A stretch of 64,000 bases of DNA from Streptomyces sp. V2I9. Lineage in GTDB: Bacteria > Actinomycetota > Actinomycetes > Streptomycetales > Streptomycetaceae. A program made the translations under genes and the position numbers. The stretch spans positions 1,789,501 through 1,853,500 of the forward strand of contig NZ_JAUSZJ010000002.1 of the NCBI RefSeq assembly GCF_030817475.1. Direction: 5' to 3'. Shown here piece after piece: positions 49,216 to 59,940 of the stretch (the first letter of the stretch is position 1; every line of letters starts with the position of its first letter). The notes below the pieces were generated by a model. The model had not been told where the DNA came from. It searched no databases and saw only the letters and a list, made by a program, of their open reading frames with translations.

Positions 49216-50061
49216 TCACCGCAGCGAGATCACCGCGCCGAGCAGCCCCGGTCCCGTGTGCGCCCCGATCACCGCGCCGACCTCGCTGACGTGGAGTTCG
49301 GCCAGCCCCGGCACGCGTTCGCGCAGCCGCTCCGCCAGGCGCTCCGCACGCTCCGGGGCGGCGAGGTGGTGGACGGCGATGTCCACCGGGGCCGTACCCG
49401 CCCGCTCGGCGACGATCTCCTCCAGGCGGGCGATGGCCCTGGACGCCGTCCGTACCTTCTCCAGCATCTCGATCCTGCCCCCGTCGAGTTCCAGGATCGG
49501 CTTCACCGCCAGCGCGGAGCCCAGGAGGGCGCGGGCCGTGCCGATGCGGCCGCCCCGGCGCAGGTAGTCGAGCGTGTCGACATAGAAGTACGCCGAGGTG
49601 CCCGCGGCCCGCTTCACGGCGGCCGCCACCGCCTCGTCCGGACCGCCGCCCGCCTCGACGGTCTCCGCCGCGGCGAGCGCGCAGAACCCCAGCGCCATGG
49701 CGACCATGCCGGTGTCCACCACGTGTACCGGTACGGGGGCGCCCCGCGACGCGACCACCGCGGCGTCGTACGTACCCGAGAACTCCGCCGACAGGTGCAG
49801 CGACACCACCGCGTCCGCACCGCTCTCGGCCGCCGCCCGGTAGGTCTCGGCGAAGACCGCGGGGCTGGGGCGGGACGTGGTCACGGAGTGGCGTTTCTGC
49901 AGAGCCTGGGCGAGCGAGCGGGCCGAGATCTCGGTGCCCTCCTCCAGCGCCTGATCGCCCAGGACGACGGTCAGCGGCACCGCGGTGATGCCGTGCCGTT
50001 CCATCGTCGGGCGCGGCAGGTAGGCCGTGGAATCGGTGACGATAGCGACATGGCGGGACAT
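49216..50061 (-). CDS. DegV family fatty acid-binding protein
   Basis: A 281-aa DegV protein; these bind fatty acids and may deliver them to fatty acid kinase FakA. VAIVTDSTAYLPRPTMERHGITAVPLTVVLGDQ starts the chain; TSRPSPAVFAETY, SLHLSAEFSGTYDAAVV and YYVDTLDYLRRGGRIG-like YFYVDTLDYLRRGGRIGTARALLGSALAVKPIL follow. Start at 50061; the frame extends 52 codons upstream without coding character. Confidence 0.9.
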   Translation of the reverse strand: MSRHVAIVTDSTAYLPRPTMERHGITAVPLTVVLGDQALEEGTEISARSLAQALQKRHSVTTSRPSPAVFAETYRAAAESGADAVVSLHLSAEFSGTYDAAVVASRGAPVPVHVVDTGMVAMALGFCALAAAETVEAGGGPDEAVAAAVKRAAGTSAYFYVDTLDYLRRGGRIGTARALLGSALAVKPILELDGGRIEMLEKVRTASRAIARLEEIVAERAGTAPVDIAVHHLAAPERAERLAERLRERVPGLAELHVSEVGAVIGAHTGPGLLGAVISLR

Positions 50062-50273
50062 GAGCCGGAGGTTACCTGGCACGGTGGGAGCGCGGCAGCC
50101 CGGCCCCGGCCCGCTGATCGTTCCTGGCCGCTTCGGAGCGTATCCGCTCACCCGTGGCCGCCCCGTGCCACCGGCGAGCGCGGTCATTCCACGTACTCGG
50201 CCCCGGGGAGCATCCACACGACCCGGCGCGCGTGATCACCCCCGTCACCGGTCCCCCGGCCAAGGGGCGTGCG

Positions 50274-51056
50274 TCAGTTCGTCGTCTCCGGGCGGGTGGA
50301 CTTCTGCCAGGGGTAGGTGGTGCGCAGCCGCGGGTCCGGGGCGGTGATCGCCTGCGGGCTCTCCTCGCGGGCCGGACCGGACCACGCCTCGTCGGCCGTG
50401 CTGCCGTTCGCGGCCGAGGGGTCGGCGGTGGCGGCCGGCTCGGGCCAGTCCGTCCCCGGTCCCTGCCCCGGCGACGCAGCGGCCCTCCCGCCGCTCGTCG
50501 GCGAGGACTCGTCCGTGGTCCAGTGCCGCAGCGCGCCGGCCTCGATGTCGATCTGGGCGTTCAGCGCGTCGAGATCGTCGTCGGCGAACTGCCGCGCACG
50601 GTCCCGCGCCGCCCAGCGCAGCGACTCCGCCGAGTGCGTGATCTGCTGCGTGCGCTCCCTCAGCTTGGGGAGCAGGCTCGCCACCGTCGTCCGGTCCGGC
50701 TCGCGCTCCAGCCGCTTCAGCTCGTCGTCCAGCTCCAGGCCGTGCGCGCTCAGCCTCCGGAACAGGGCCACCGACTCGGTCAGGGACGCGTCCTCGGCGG
50801 CTCCGGCGTGCAGGGCGTCCTGGGTGGCCCGCATCGAGGTGCGCAGGGCGAGCCGGAGCTGGGCGAGCTCGCCGGCGACACCCGTCTGCCCGAAGCTCTT
50901 GGCCCGGAGCGTGGTGTCCTCCACGGTGCGGCGGGCCTGGGTGATCGTGCGGTCCATGCCGCGCTTGGCCGCGCCTACGGCCTTCACGGTCGCGTAGACA
51001 CCCAGGGCGATGAACGCGACCAAGAGCAGCGCCAGGATCGTGATCGCGGCTTCCAT
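50274..51056 (-). CDS. Membrane-anchored helical hypothetical protein
   Basis: A 260-aa protein with one N-terminal membrane helix (AAITILALLLVAFIALGVYATV) followed by long helical, coiled-coil-like sequence (TQARRTVEDTTLRAKSFGQ ... LFRRLSAHGLELDDELKRLEREPDR) and a disordered Ser/Pro/Asp-rich tail from about residue 180. Family not recognised. ATG 51056 has GAGGGG at 5 nt. Confidence 0.7.
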   Translation of the reverse strand: MEAAITILALLLVAFIALGVYATVKAVGAAKRGMDRTITQARRTVEDTTLRAKSFGQTGVAGELAQLRLALRTSMRATQDALHAGAAEDASLTESVALFRRLSAHGLELDDELKRLEREPDRTTVASLLPKLRERTQQITHSAESLRWAARDRARQFADDDLDALNAQIDIEAGALRHWTTDESSPTSGGRAAASPGQGPGTDWPEPAATADPSAANGSTADEAWSGPAREESPQAITAPDPRLRTTYPWQKSTRPETTN

Positions 51057-51118
51057 GAATGCCCCTCGGTGTCTCGATGCGGCCGCCGGTCCCGGTCGCC
51101 CCCTCCACCGTAAACGGA

Positions 51119-51161
51119 ACGGGCAGGCCGAGGGTTCCTTCGGAACCCCCAACCTGCCCGT
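51119..51161. terminator. Terminator after leuS
   Basis: Outer stem ACGGGCAGG (51119-51127) with CCTGCCCGT (51153-51161) and an inner stem GGGTTCC/GGAACCC (51132-51148), 45 nt past the leuS stop on the minus strand. Confidence 0.75.
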
Positions 51162-51206
51162 AGGGGATGGCCCTGACCGTATACGGGGGCCGTCAACCGG
51201 CCGCCG

Positions 51207-54074
<2,868 letters not shown>

Positions 54075-54114
54075 GATCCTCAAAGCTCCATCGATCGTCA
54101 TCTGCCGGGAAACG

Positions 54115-54139
54115 AAAAATCCCCTCGCACAGGAGGGGA
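54115..54139 (-). terminator. leuS attenuator terminator
   Basis: On the minus strand TCCCCTC, loop CTGTGC, GAGGGGA, followed directly by five T. A U-tailed intrinsic terminator is rare in this genome. It sits 40 nt before the leuS ATG and after the leader peptide, where an attenuator belongs. Confidence 0.8.
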
Positions 54140-54140
54140 C

Positions 54141-54193
54141 GCCGCGCTGACTCCGACCAGGCGTACTCACCGGTCGGGACTGTTCAGCGCGGC
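54141..54193 (-). promoter_or_regulatory. leuS leader pause/alternative hairpin
   Basis: Perfect 10-bp pairing of 54141-54150 with 54184-54193, plus an inner 6-bp stem 54153-54158 with 54172-54177. The promoter-proximal arm overlaps the last codons and stop of the leader peptide, so ribosome position would decide whether it forms. The competing antiterminator was not resolved by eye. Confidence 0.65.
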
Positions 54194-54222
54194 TCGCTAA
54201 GCAGAAGGCGTACGGCACGCAT
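54184..54222 (-). CDS. leuS leader peptide ([12 protein letters not shown])
   Basis: Twelve codons with three consecutive leucine codons CTT CTG CTT, ending at TGA 54184-54186. The start has no ribosome site, but a TACCCT -10 (54229-54234) lies 6 nt upstream, so the leader is probably translated from a leaderless RNA, as proposed here for the leuA leader. Confidence 0.75.
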   Translation of the reverse strand: MRAVRLLLSEPR

Positions 54223-54433
54223 GGCGCCAGGGTACCGCACGGCCCCGGAACACTGCGGGGAGTGACCGAGGAGCGACCGGCTCCTGGACGTGACCGCGGG
54301 GCGGCCGGCTGCGCGGCGGCCGTGAGCCCGTGGGGAGCGGCGCCGGACGGGCAGGGCCCGCCCGGAGAGCGAGGTTACTCCGCGTACCGACCTCTATCGG
54401 GACAACAACAGAGCAAAGCCCGTACTGCTTGGT

Positions 54434-56002
54434 ATGGAGCGTCCTAGCATGCGGCAACGGGACCGCTTTGCCGAACTGTTCGGAGTCGCCCCCACGAACC
54501 CTCATCGCAAGATCCGCGTATCCACCGGCATGAGCCCCGCACCGAGTCGGCCGGTGCAGGGCGGTCTGACCGCCGCCACGTTGGTTTTCGCCCCTCTGCC
54601 CGCCGTCGTGGGAAGCGACGCACTGCGGGCCGCTCTCGATTTCACCACCGGAGTGCTGTCGCTGGTGTCGCTCAGCGCGGCCGTCGTCTGGGGCCTGCTG
54701 GCCACCGACCGGGTGTTCCCCTCCGCCCGCGGGCGGATCGTCTGCCAAGGCGTCCATCGGGCCACCGCCATCGCCGCGCTCGGCTTCCTGCTGCTGCACG
54801 GAACGGTGAAGGTGGCCCTCGGCCATGTCGCCCCGACCGGCGCCCTCATACCCTTCGGCCTCGGCGTCACCGGCACCGCAGGGCTGATCGGCTTCGGCTC
54901 GCTGGCCGGCCTGCTGATGCTCGTCACGGCGGCCACCGGCGCCCTGCGCAGCGCCTTCGCCCAGCCCTCCCCGACAGCCGCCCGGCTCGGCCAGTCACTG
55001 GGGTCCGCCCGCGATACGGGCGGCATCGCGGGCCGGTGGCGCTCCCTGCACGCGCTGGCGTACCCGGCCTGGTGCGCCGCGCTGATCCACGGTCTGTACG
55101 CGGGGCGTGCGCCCGCCACCTGGGTGATCGTGATGTACGGGCTCTGCCTCACCGGCGTCGCCGGGGCGCTGTGTCTGCGGCTGCTGCCGCACCCGGTGAA
55201 GCGGCGGATCGCCGCCCGGGTCTCCGAGCTGCTGGGCCAGGGGCCGCCGGCCGCCCCCGATCCGGTCCTGCGAGACACCGAGCAGCCCGTCTTCCCCTCA
55301 TCCTCCGGGGCGGGCTCCGCGTCGGGGGCTCCGGCCGCCCCGGAGCCCTGGACCGCCCCGTCGGCCTGGCCCGACCCGCCCGCCGGGACCCGGTCGGAGC
55401 ACGCCCTCGGGTTCGCGGGTACGCCGATGCGCCCGCGCACGCTGGCAGCGCCCCCGCCCGCGCCCCCTTCACCGGAAACGGAGACGGAGACGGAGACGAC
55501 GGCGAAGACGCTGTACGGAGCCGGGCCGTCCCTTCACATGCCGCTCCACCGGCCCCTTCACGAGCCGCCGTACGAACCGCCGCCCCGCAGCGCCGACCGC
55601 CTCGCCTTCGGCCTTCCGGACGACCTGTCGAATCCGGGGCTCCCCCACCCGGACCTTCCCGACCAGGGGCTGACCGGCCGGGGCCACGGCACGCCCGGAC
55701 CGGGCACCGCTCCCGGCCCCGGCCTGGCCGCCGGCTACCGCGCGGTGTCGTTCGGCAGCGGCCCGTCGCCCCGGCCGGGCACCCGCTGGCCCGCACCGTC
55801 CCCCGCACCGCCCGCGCAGGCCCGCCACGGCTCACCCCGGCGGGAACCGGCCGCGCACACCTCTCCGGAACACACCTACACTCCGCCGCCCTCCCCCTTC
55901 GCCTCCCCCACGCCCCGCGCCGTACCCGATCCGGGGGCCGGACCGTGCACCGCGCCCCCGGCCGGTGAGCCCTGGCACACACCCGCAGGAGACCGGCCGT
56001 GA
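54434..56002 (+). CDS. Membrane protein, cytochrome b-like, with Pro-rich tail
   Basis: A 522-aa protein. Residues about 45-260 contain about six hydrophobic helices with several His in them (VHRATAIAALGFLLLHGTVKVALGH; RSLHALAYPAWCAALIHGLYAG), in the manner of b-type cytochromes or ferric reductase-like domains. Residues 270-522 are a disordered Pro/Ser/Thr tail. It overlaps the NuoF-like gene by 4 nt, suggesting that membrane heme and flavin/FeS parts form one electron-transfer complex. An alternative start is ATG 54449. Confidence 0.7.
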   Translation: MERPSMRQRDRFAELFGVAPTNPHRKIRVSTGMSPAPSRPVQGGLTAATLVFAPLPAVVGSDALRAALDFTTGVLSLVSLSAAVVWGLLATDRVFPSARGRIVCQGVHRATAIAALGFLLLHGTVKVALGHVAPTGALIPFGLGVTGTAGLIGFGSLAGLLMLVTAATGALRSAFAQPSPTAARLGQSLGSARDTGGIAGRWRSLHALAYPAWCAALIHGLYAGRAPATWVIVMYGLCLTGVAGALCLRLLPHPVKRRIAARVSELLGQGPPAAPDPVLRDTEQPVFPSSSGAGSASGAPAAPEPWTAPSAWPDPPAGTRSEHALGFAGTPMRPRTLAAPPPAPPSPETETETETTAKTLYGAGPSLHMPLHRPLHEPPYEPPPRSADRLAFGLPDDLSNPGLPHPDLPDQGLTGRGHGTPGPGTAPGPGLAAGYRAVSFGSGPSPRPGTRWPAPSPAPPAQARHGSPRREPAAHTSPEHTYTPPPSPFASPTPRAVPDPGAGPCTAPPAGEPWHTPAGDRP

Positions 56003-57574
56003 ACGTCCCGCTCCCCGATGTCCCCGAGGTCCGCGTCGTCGGGCTGCCCCACCTGACATCCGGCTTCGACCTGGTGGAACGGCTCGACCTCGCCATGCAC
56101 CTGAAGGTGCACGGACCGCTGAAGCCGATGACCGGTGAACGGCTGGCCGAACTGGCCGAAGCGGTCGTGCTGCACGGAAGGGGAGGCGCCGGCTTCCCGT
56201 TCGGCAGGAAGCTGCGGGCCGTGGCGGAGGCGGCGATCCGGCGCGGGGTGCGGCCCGCCGTCGTGATCAACGGCGGTGAGGGCGAACCCGCATGCCGCAA
56301 GGACACCGTCCTGCTCAACCGCGCCCCGCACCTGATCCTGGACAGCGCTCTGCTGGCTGCGGAGGCACTCGGCGCGCACCCTGGTCATCGCCGTCACCCG
56401 CAACTCCACGGAACTCTCCGTGCGCGCGGCCCTCGCCGAGCGCGGCCTCTCCGACCGGCGCGGCCGACGGCTGCGCGCCCGCGTGGTCCGCACCCCGGAA
56501 CGCATGGTCTCGGGCGAGGCGTCCTCGGTGATCCGGGCGGCGAACGGCGGGCCCGCCCTGCCACCGGGACGGCGCGAGCGGGCGGCGGAGACCGGGGTGG
56601 GCGGGGCCCCGACCCTGCTGTCCAACGCGGAGACGTACGCCCAGCTCGCCGTCGCCGCCCGGATCGGGCCCCGCCGCTACGCGCACACCGGGCTGCCGAG
56701 CGAGCCGGGAACCGTCCTGCTCCCCCTCTCCGGGGCCGTGGCGCGGCCCATGGTCGTCGAGGTGCCGACCGGGGTGCCGCTGCGGTACGTCCTGGAACTG
56801 GCCGGGTCCCCGCCGTTCCCCCAGGGGGTGCTGACCGGCGGCTACCACGGCAACTGGATCGACGCGGTCGCCGCGCACGACGCCCTGGTCTCCCGCGAGT
56901 CCCTGACCACCGCGGGCGGCGCGCTCGGCGCGGGGGCCATCCTGCCGATCGGGCCGGACACCTGCCCGCTCGGCGAGTCCCCGCGGATAGCCAACCGGCC
57001 GGCCGCCGAGACCGCCGGCCAGTGCGGACCGTGCAAGCTGGGGCTCCCCGCCGTCGCGGGCGGGCTCTCCGACGTGCTGAACGGCGGTGGGCCCGCCGCC
57101 CTGGAGGCGCTGCGCGAGGTGACCCGGGCGGTGAGGGGCCGTGAGGCGTGCAAACACCCGGACGGTTCCGCCCGGTTCCTGTTCTCGGCCCTGTCGGTGT
57201 TCACGGACGACCTCGCCGCCCATGTCCTGGGCGGTGGCTGCGGACGGGAGACGGCCGGGGTACTGCCGTTGCCCGCGTCCGGACAGCAGGGCCTGGAGGA
57301 GTCGATCCCGAGCGGCGAGAAGCTGGCGGTCGACTGGACGCTCTGCCGGGGCCACGGTCTGTGCGCCGATATCGTCCCCGAGCTGATCAGGCTGAGCCCG
57401 GACGGCTACCCGGCACTCGCGGACGCCGCCGTTCCGATGCATCTGCGCGGGAGCGCCCAGCGTGCCGTGCGGCGGTACCCCGCCCTGGCGCTCCGCGTCG
57501 AGCAGCCTCCGGCCGACCGGCGCCCGGCTCCGCCGACAACGGGACGGCGCGCCCTGGGCAGCGGGCGCGGCTGA
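55999..57574 (+). pseudogene. NuoF-like flavin/iron-sulfur oxidoreductase with frameshift
   Basis: Frame 1 (GTG 55999, overlapping the upstream stop) encodes GRGGAGFPFGRKL and NGGEGEPACRKDT up to ALLAAEALGA; coding then continues one base later as TLVIAVTRNSTELSV and on through SLBB, AGQCGPCKLG, a distal Cys (EACKHPDGSARF) and a C-terminal ferredoxin-like part (WTLCRGHGLC). The switch is at about 56371-56378, in GGCGCGCACC; restoring GC (GGCGCGCGCACC) would give EALGARTLVIAV in one frame. So a 2-bp contraction in a GC repeat breaks the gene, or there is a sequencing error or programmed slippage. Both halves keep normal codon use, so decay is recent if real. Confidence 0.75.
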
Positions 57575-57644
57575 TCCGGACGGAGGCCGGGCCGCGTCGG
57601 GCCGAAGCCGCTTCGAGGCCGAGTCGGGCAGGAAAGCCGAACGC

Positions 57645-57683
57645 GAAGAAGCGGGCCACCCGATCCGGGCGGCCCGCTTCTTC
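57645..57683. terminator. Convergent terminator before tRNA-Ala
   Basis: Stem GAAGAAGCGGGCC (57645-57657) with GGCCCGCTTCTTC (57671-57683) between the NuoF-like gene and the 3' end of tRNA-Ala. Confidence 0.8.
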
Positions 57684-57696
57684 ACTGTCGAACTTG

Positions 57697-57769
57697 TGGA
57701 GCTAAGGAGAATTGAACTCCTGACCTCCTGCATGCCATGCAGGCGCTCTACCAACTGAGCTATAGCCCC
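57697..57769 (-). tRNA. tRNA-Ala (GGC), copy 1
   Basis: 73 nt, CCA not encoded. Acceptor GGGGCTA pairs with TAGCTCC and includes the G3-U70 wobble that identifies tRNA-Ala. D loop AGCTCAGTTGGTAGAGC, anticodon arm CCTGC-ATGGCAT-GCAGG giving anticodon GGC, T arm with GTTCAATTC. Reads GCC codons, very common in this genome. Confidence 0.97.
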
Positions 57770-57952
57770 GTGTTGTGTTCCGCCCGGTTTCCCTTGGCGA
57801 CATCGAGAACATTACACGGTCACCCCGGTGCTTCACCAAATCGTTTCCGGCTTGCGCCACTATGCCCGAATCGTCCGGAGCGGCTGATCTTCCACCGCAG
57901 GTCAGAGGGGTGCGGACAGGCGGTGCCGAACGGCGGCCGGACGAGCGGACGG

Positions 57953-58186
57953 TCAGGCGGTTGCGAAGGAGTAGAAGCGCTTGAGGGTGCAGTGCTCCTC
58001 CAGGAGCCGCCCGTAGATCGGCTCCCCCTCCAGCTCCCGATAGGTCTCGATGGGGTCGCCTTTTATGATCAGCGCCCGTGCGCATTCCTCGCACCAATAC
58101 TGGTACTCGGCGTTGACCGGGTCCATGTCCCTGACGATGGGCGTACCGCTGCCGCACCAGTCGCACTTACGCCTGTGTGCACCCAT
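57953..58186 (-). CDS. Small zinc-ribbon hypothetical protein
   Basis: A 77-aa protein starting MGAHRRKCDWCGSGTPIVRDMD, with a second pair in QYWCEECARALII. Two CxxC pairs imply one zinc site. Family unknown to me. It follows the 62-aa gene by 3 nt, so the two form an operon between the two tRNA-Ala genes. Confidence 0.75.
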   Translation of the reverse strand: MGAHRRKCDWCGSGTPIVRDMDPVNAEYQYWCEECARALIIKGDPIETYRELEGEPIYGRLLEEHCTLKRFYSFATA

Positions 58187-58189
58187 CAG

Positions 58190-58378
58190 TCAGCTCCAGC
58201 TGTGGCCGCAGGCCGTGCACACGTAGGAGACCCCTCCGCTGTCACCCGGCACCGGGGCGACATGGGACGAACCGCAGGACGGCCGGCCGGGACGGGATCG
58301 TTCGTCGGACGTTACGGGACCGAGGGGCGAGGCGGTGACAAGGCGCTGGTCGGGAACGTGGTCGCGACTCGCAGGCAT
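58190..58378 (-). CDS. Tiny zinc-ribbon-like hypothetical protein
   Basis: A 62-aa protein from ATG 58378, MPASRDHVPDQRLVTASPLG, with GGGAGGGAG about 5 nt upstream. The C-terminus SYVCTACGHSWS with an earlier CGSSH looks like a short zinc knuckle. The longer frame to 58552 overlaps tRNA-Ala copy 2 and is rejected. Confidence 0.65.
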   Translation of the reverse strand: MPASRDHVPDQRLVTASPLGPVTSDERSRPGRPSCGSSHVAPVPGDSGGVSYVCTACGHSWS

Positions 58379-58475
58379 CGCGCTCCCTCCCGATCGGTAC
58401 GTCGCCCCCTCCGGCGTTCCGATTCTGCCATGGCCCCGCAAGAGGGTCAGCCCGCTCGGCGCCCACCACGCAGAA

Positions 58476-58503
58476 GATCCCGCCCCCTGGTGGGGACGGG
58501 ATC
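58476..58503 (-). terminator. Terminator after tRNA-Ala copy 2
   Basis: Imperfect hairpin with GATCCCG paired to CGGGATC and an inner CCCC/GGGG, 7 nt past the tRNA 3' end on the minus strand. Confidence 0.65.
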
Positions 58504-58510
58504 CTGATTG

Positions 58511-58583
58511 TGGAGCTAAGGAGAATTGAACTCCTGACCTCCTGCATGCCATGCAGGCGCTCTACCAACTGAGCTATAGCCCC
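58511..58583 (-). tRNA. tRNA-Ala (GGC), copy 2
   Basis: Same 73-nt sequence as copy 1 as far as can be read, with the same GGC anticodon and G3-U70 pair. The two copies are 814 bp apart in the same direction. Confidence 0.97.
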
Positions 58584-58733
58584 GCTGTTCGCTGTGTTTC
58601 CCGGCGTTTCCGCCCTGCGAACAAGAAGAACTCTAGCCTGCGACCGCCCGGAAAGTGAAATCCGGCCGGAGCCGCCCGGGGACAGCCCGCGGGCCGTCCC
58701 CCGACATCCCTGGAACAACCGTCCGCAGGACGT

Positions 58734-59387
58734 CTAGTCGTCGTCGCCGAGCACCGGCTCCGGAAGTGTTCCGGCGTTGTGCTCCAGCAGGCGCCAGCCG
58801 CGCGCGCCCTCCCCGAGGACGGACCAGCAGCAGTTGGACAGCCCGCCGAGCCCTTCCCAGTGGTGCGCCTCCAGACCGAGCAGCCGGCCGATCGTCGTCC
58901 TGATCGTGCCACCGTGACTGACCACGACGAGCGTGCCGTCGTCCGGGAGCTTGTCGGCATGCTCCAGGACGACCGGCGCGGCCCGGTCGGCCACCTCGGT
59001 CTCCAGCTCGCCGCCGCCCCGGCGCACCGGCTCGCCGCGCTTCCAGGCCGCGTACTGCTCGCCGTACCGCTCGATGATCTCCTCGTGGGTCAGCCCCTGC
59101 CAGGCGCCCGCGTACGTCTCGCGGAGTGCGGCGTCGTGGGCGACCGGCAGACCGCTGACGGCGGACAGCTCGGCGGCCGTGGCCGCCGCCCGCCGGAGGT
59201 CGGACGCCACGATGGCGTCCGGCTTCAGCGAGGCGAGCAGCCGGGCGGCGCGGCGGGCCTGCCCGACACCGGTCTCGGTGAGCTCGATGTCCGTGGAGCC
59301 CTGGAAGCGGCGCTCCAGGTTCCACGCCGTCTGGCCGTGGCGCCAGAGGACGATCCTGCGGCCCTTGCCGCTCTTGCTGCCGTTCAG
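58734..59387 (-). CDS. Histidine phosphatase family protein, probable CTG start
   Basis: Phosphoglycerate mutase-like phosphatase, about 217 aa. IVLWRHGQTAWNLERRFQGSTDIELTETG holds the catalytic RHG; VVSHGGTIRTTIGRLL the second His. No ATG, GTG or TTG lies between the upstream in-frame TGA and the RHG motif; the only fitting start is CTG 59387, four-base overlapped (CTGA) with the rsfS stop and preceded by AAGGTGA at 6 nt. Starting at the first ATG (59210) would delete the catalytic His. Confidence 0.85.
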   Translation of the reverse strand: MNGSKSGKGRRIVLWRHGQTAWNLERRFQGSTDIELTETGVGQARRAARLLASLKPDAIVASDLRRAAATAAELSAVSGLPVAHDAALRETYAGAWQGLTHEEIIERYGEQYAAWKRGEPVRRGGGELETEVADRAAPVVLEHADKLPDDGTLVVVSHGGTIRTTIGRLLGLEAHHWEGLGGLSNCCWSVLGEGARGWRLLEHNAGTLPEPVLGDDD

Positions 59388-59815
59388 CTCGGGTCACCTT
59401 CCGTGCCGCCGTTGAGCTGTGCGTGCTCGTCGGCCTTGCCGCGGGTCTTGACCGCGTCCTCGGGGAGGGCGATCTCCGGGCAGTCCTTCCACAGGCGCTC
59501 CAGCGCGTAGAAGACGCGCTCCTCGCTGTGCTGGACGTGGATGACGATGTCGACGTAGTCGAGGAGGATCCAGCGGGCGTCGCGGTCGCCCTCGCGGCGC
59601 ACCGGCTTGGCGCCGAGCTCCTTCTGGAGCCGCTCCTCGATCTCGTCGACGATCGACTTGACCTGGCGGTCGTTGGGGGCCGAGGCCAGCAGGAAGGCGT
59701 CGGTGATCGACAGCACATCGCTGACGTCGTAGGCGATGATGTCGTGCGCGAGCCGGTCGGCGGCCGCCTGAGCGGCGGCGTTGATGAGCTCGATGGAGCG
59801 GTCCGTGGCGGTCAC
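59384..59815 (-). CDS. rsfS: Ribosome silencing factor RsfS
   Basis: Binds ribosomal protein uL14 and blocks subunit joining in poor nutrition. DUF143/Iojap pattern: SIELINAAAQAAADRLAHDIIAYDVSDVLSITDAFLLASAPNDRQVKSIVDEIEE and DYVDIVIHVQHSEERVFYALERLW. GTG 59815 start gives 143 aa; the frame extends 15 codons. Typical neighbours nadD and the phosphatase flank it. Confidence 0.93.
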   Translation of the reverse strand: MTATDRSIELINAAAQAAADRLAHDIIAYDVSDVLSITDAFLLASAPNDRQVKSIVDEIEERLQKELGAKPVRREGDRDARWILLDYVDIVIHVQHSEERVFYALERLWKDCPEIALPEDAVKTRGKADEHAQLNGGTEGDPS

Positions 59816-59940
59816 ATGCAGGCTTTCGTCGGCGGTCGGATACAACCTCCAGGGTCTCACGGACCGCCGACAGAGCCTTACTGCGTTTCTTCCGGGCCCG
59901 CCGGGCGGCGCCGGAGCGCCGGCCGGCGGGCCCGGGCGGG

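Noticed and set aside
54075..54230. T-box riboswitch upstream of leuS
   Set aside because: No T-box core (GGTGGNACCGCG) was found; the leader peptide plus terminator explains the structure better.
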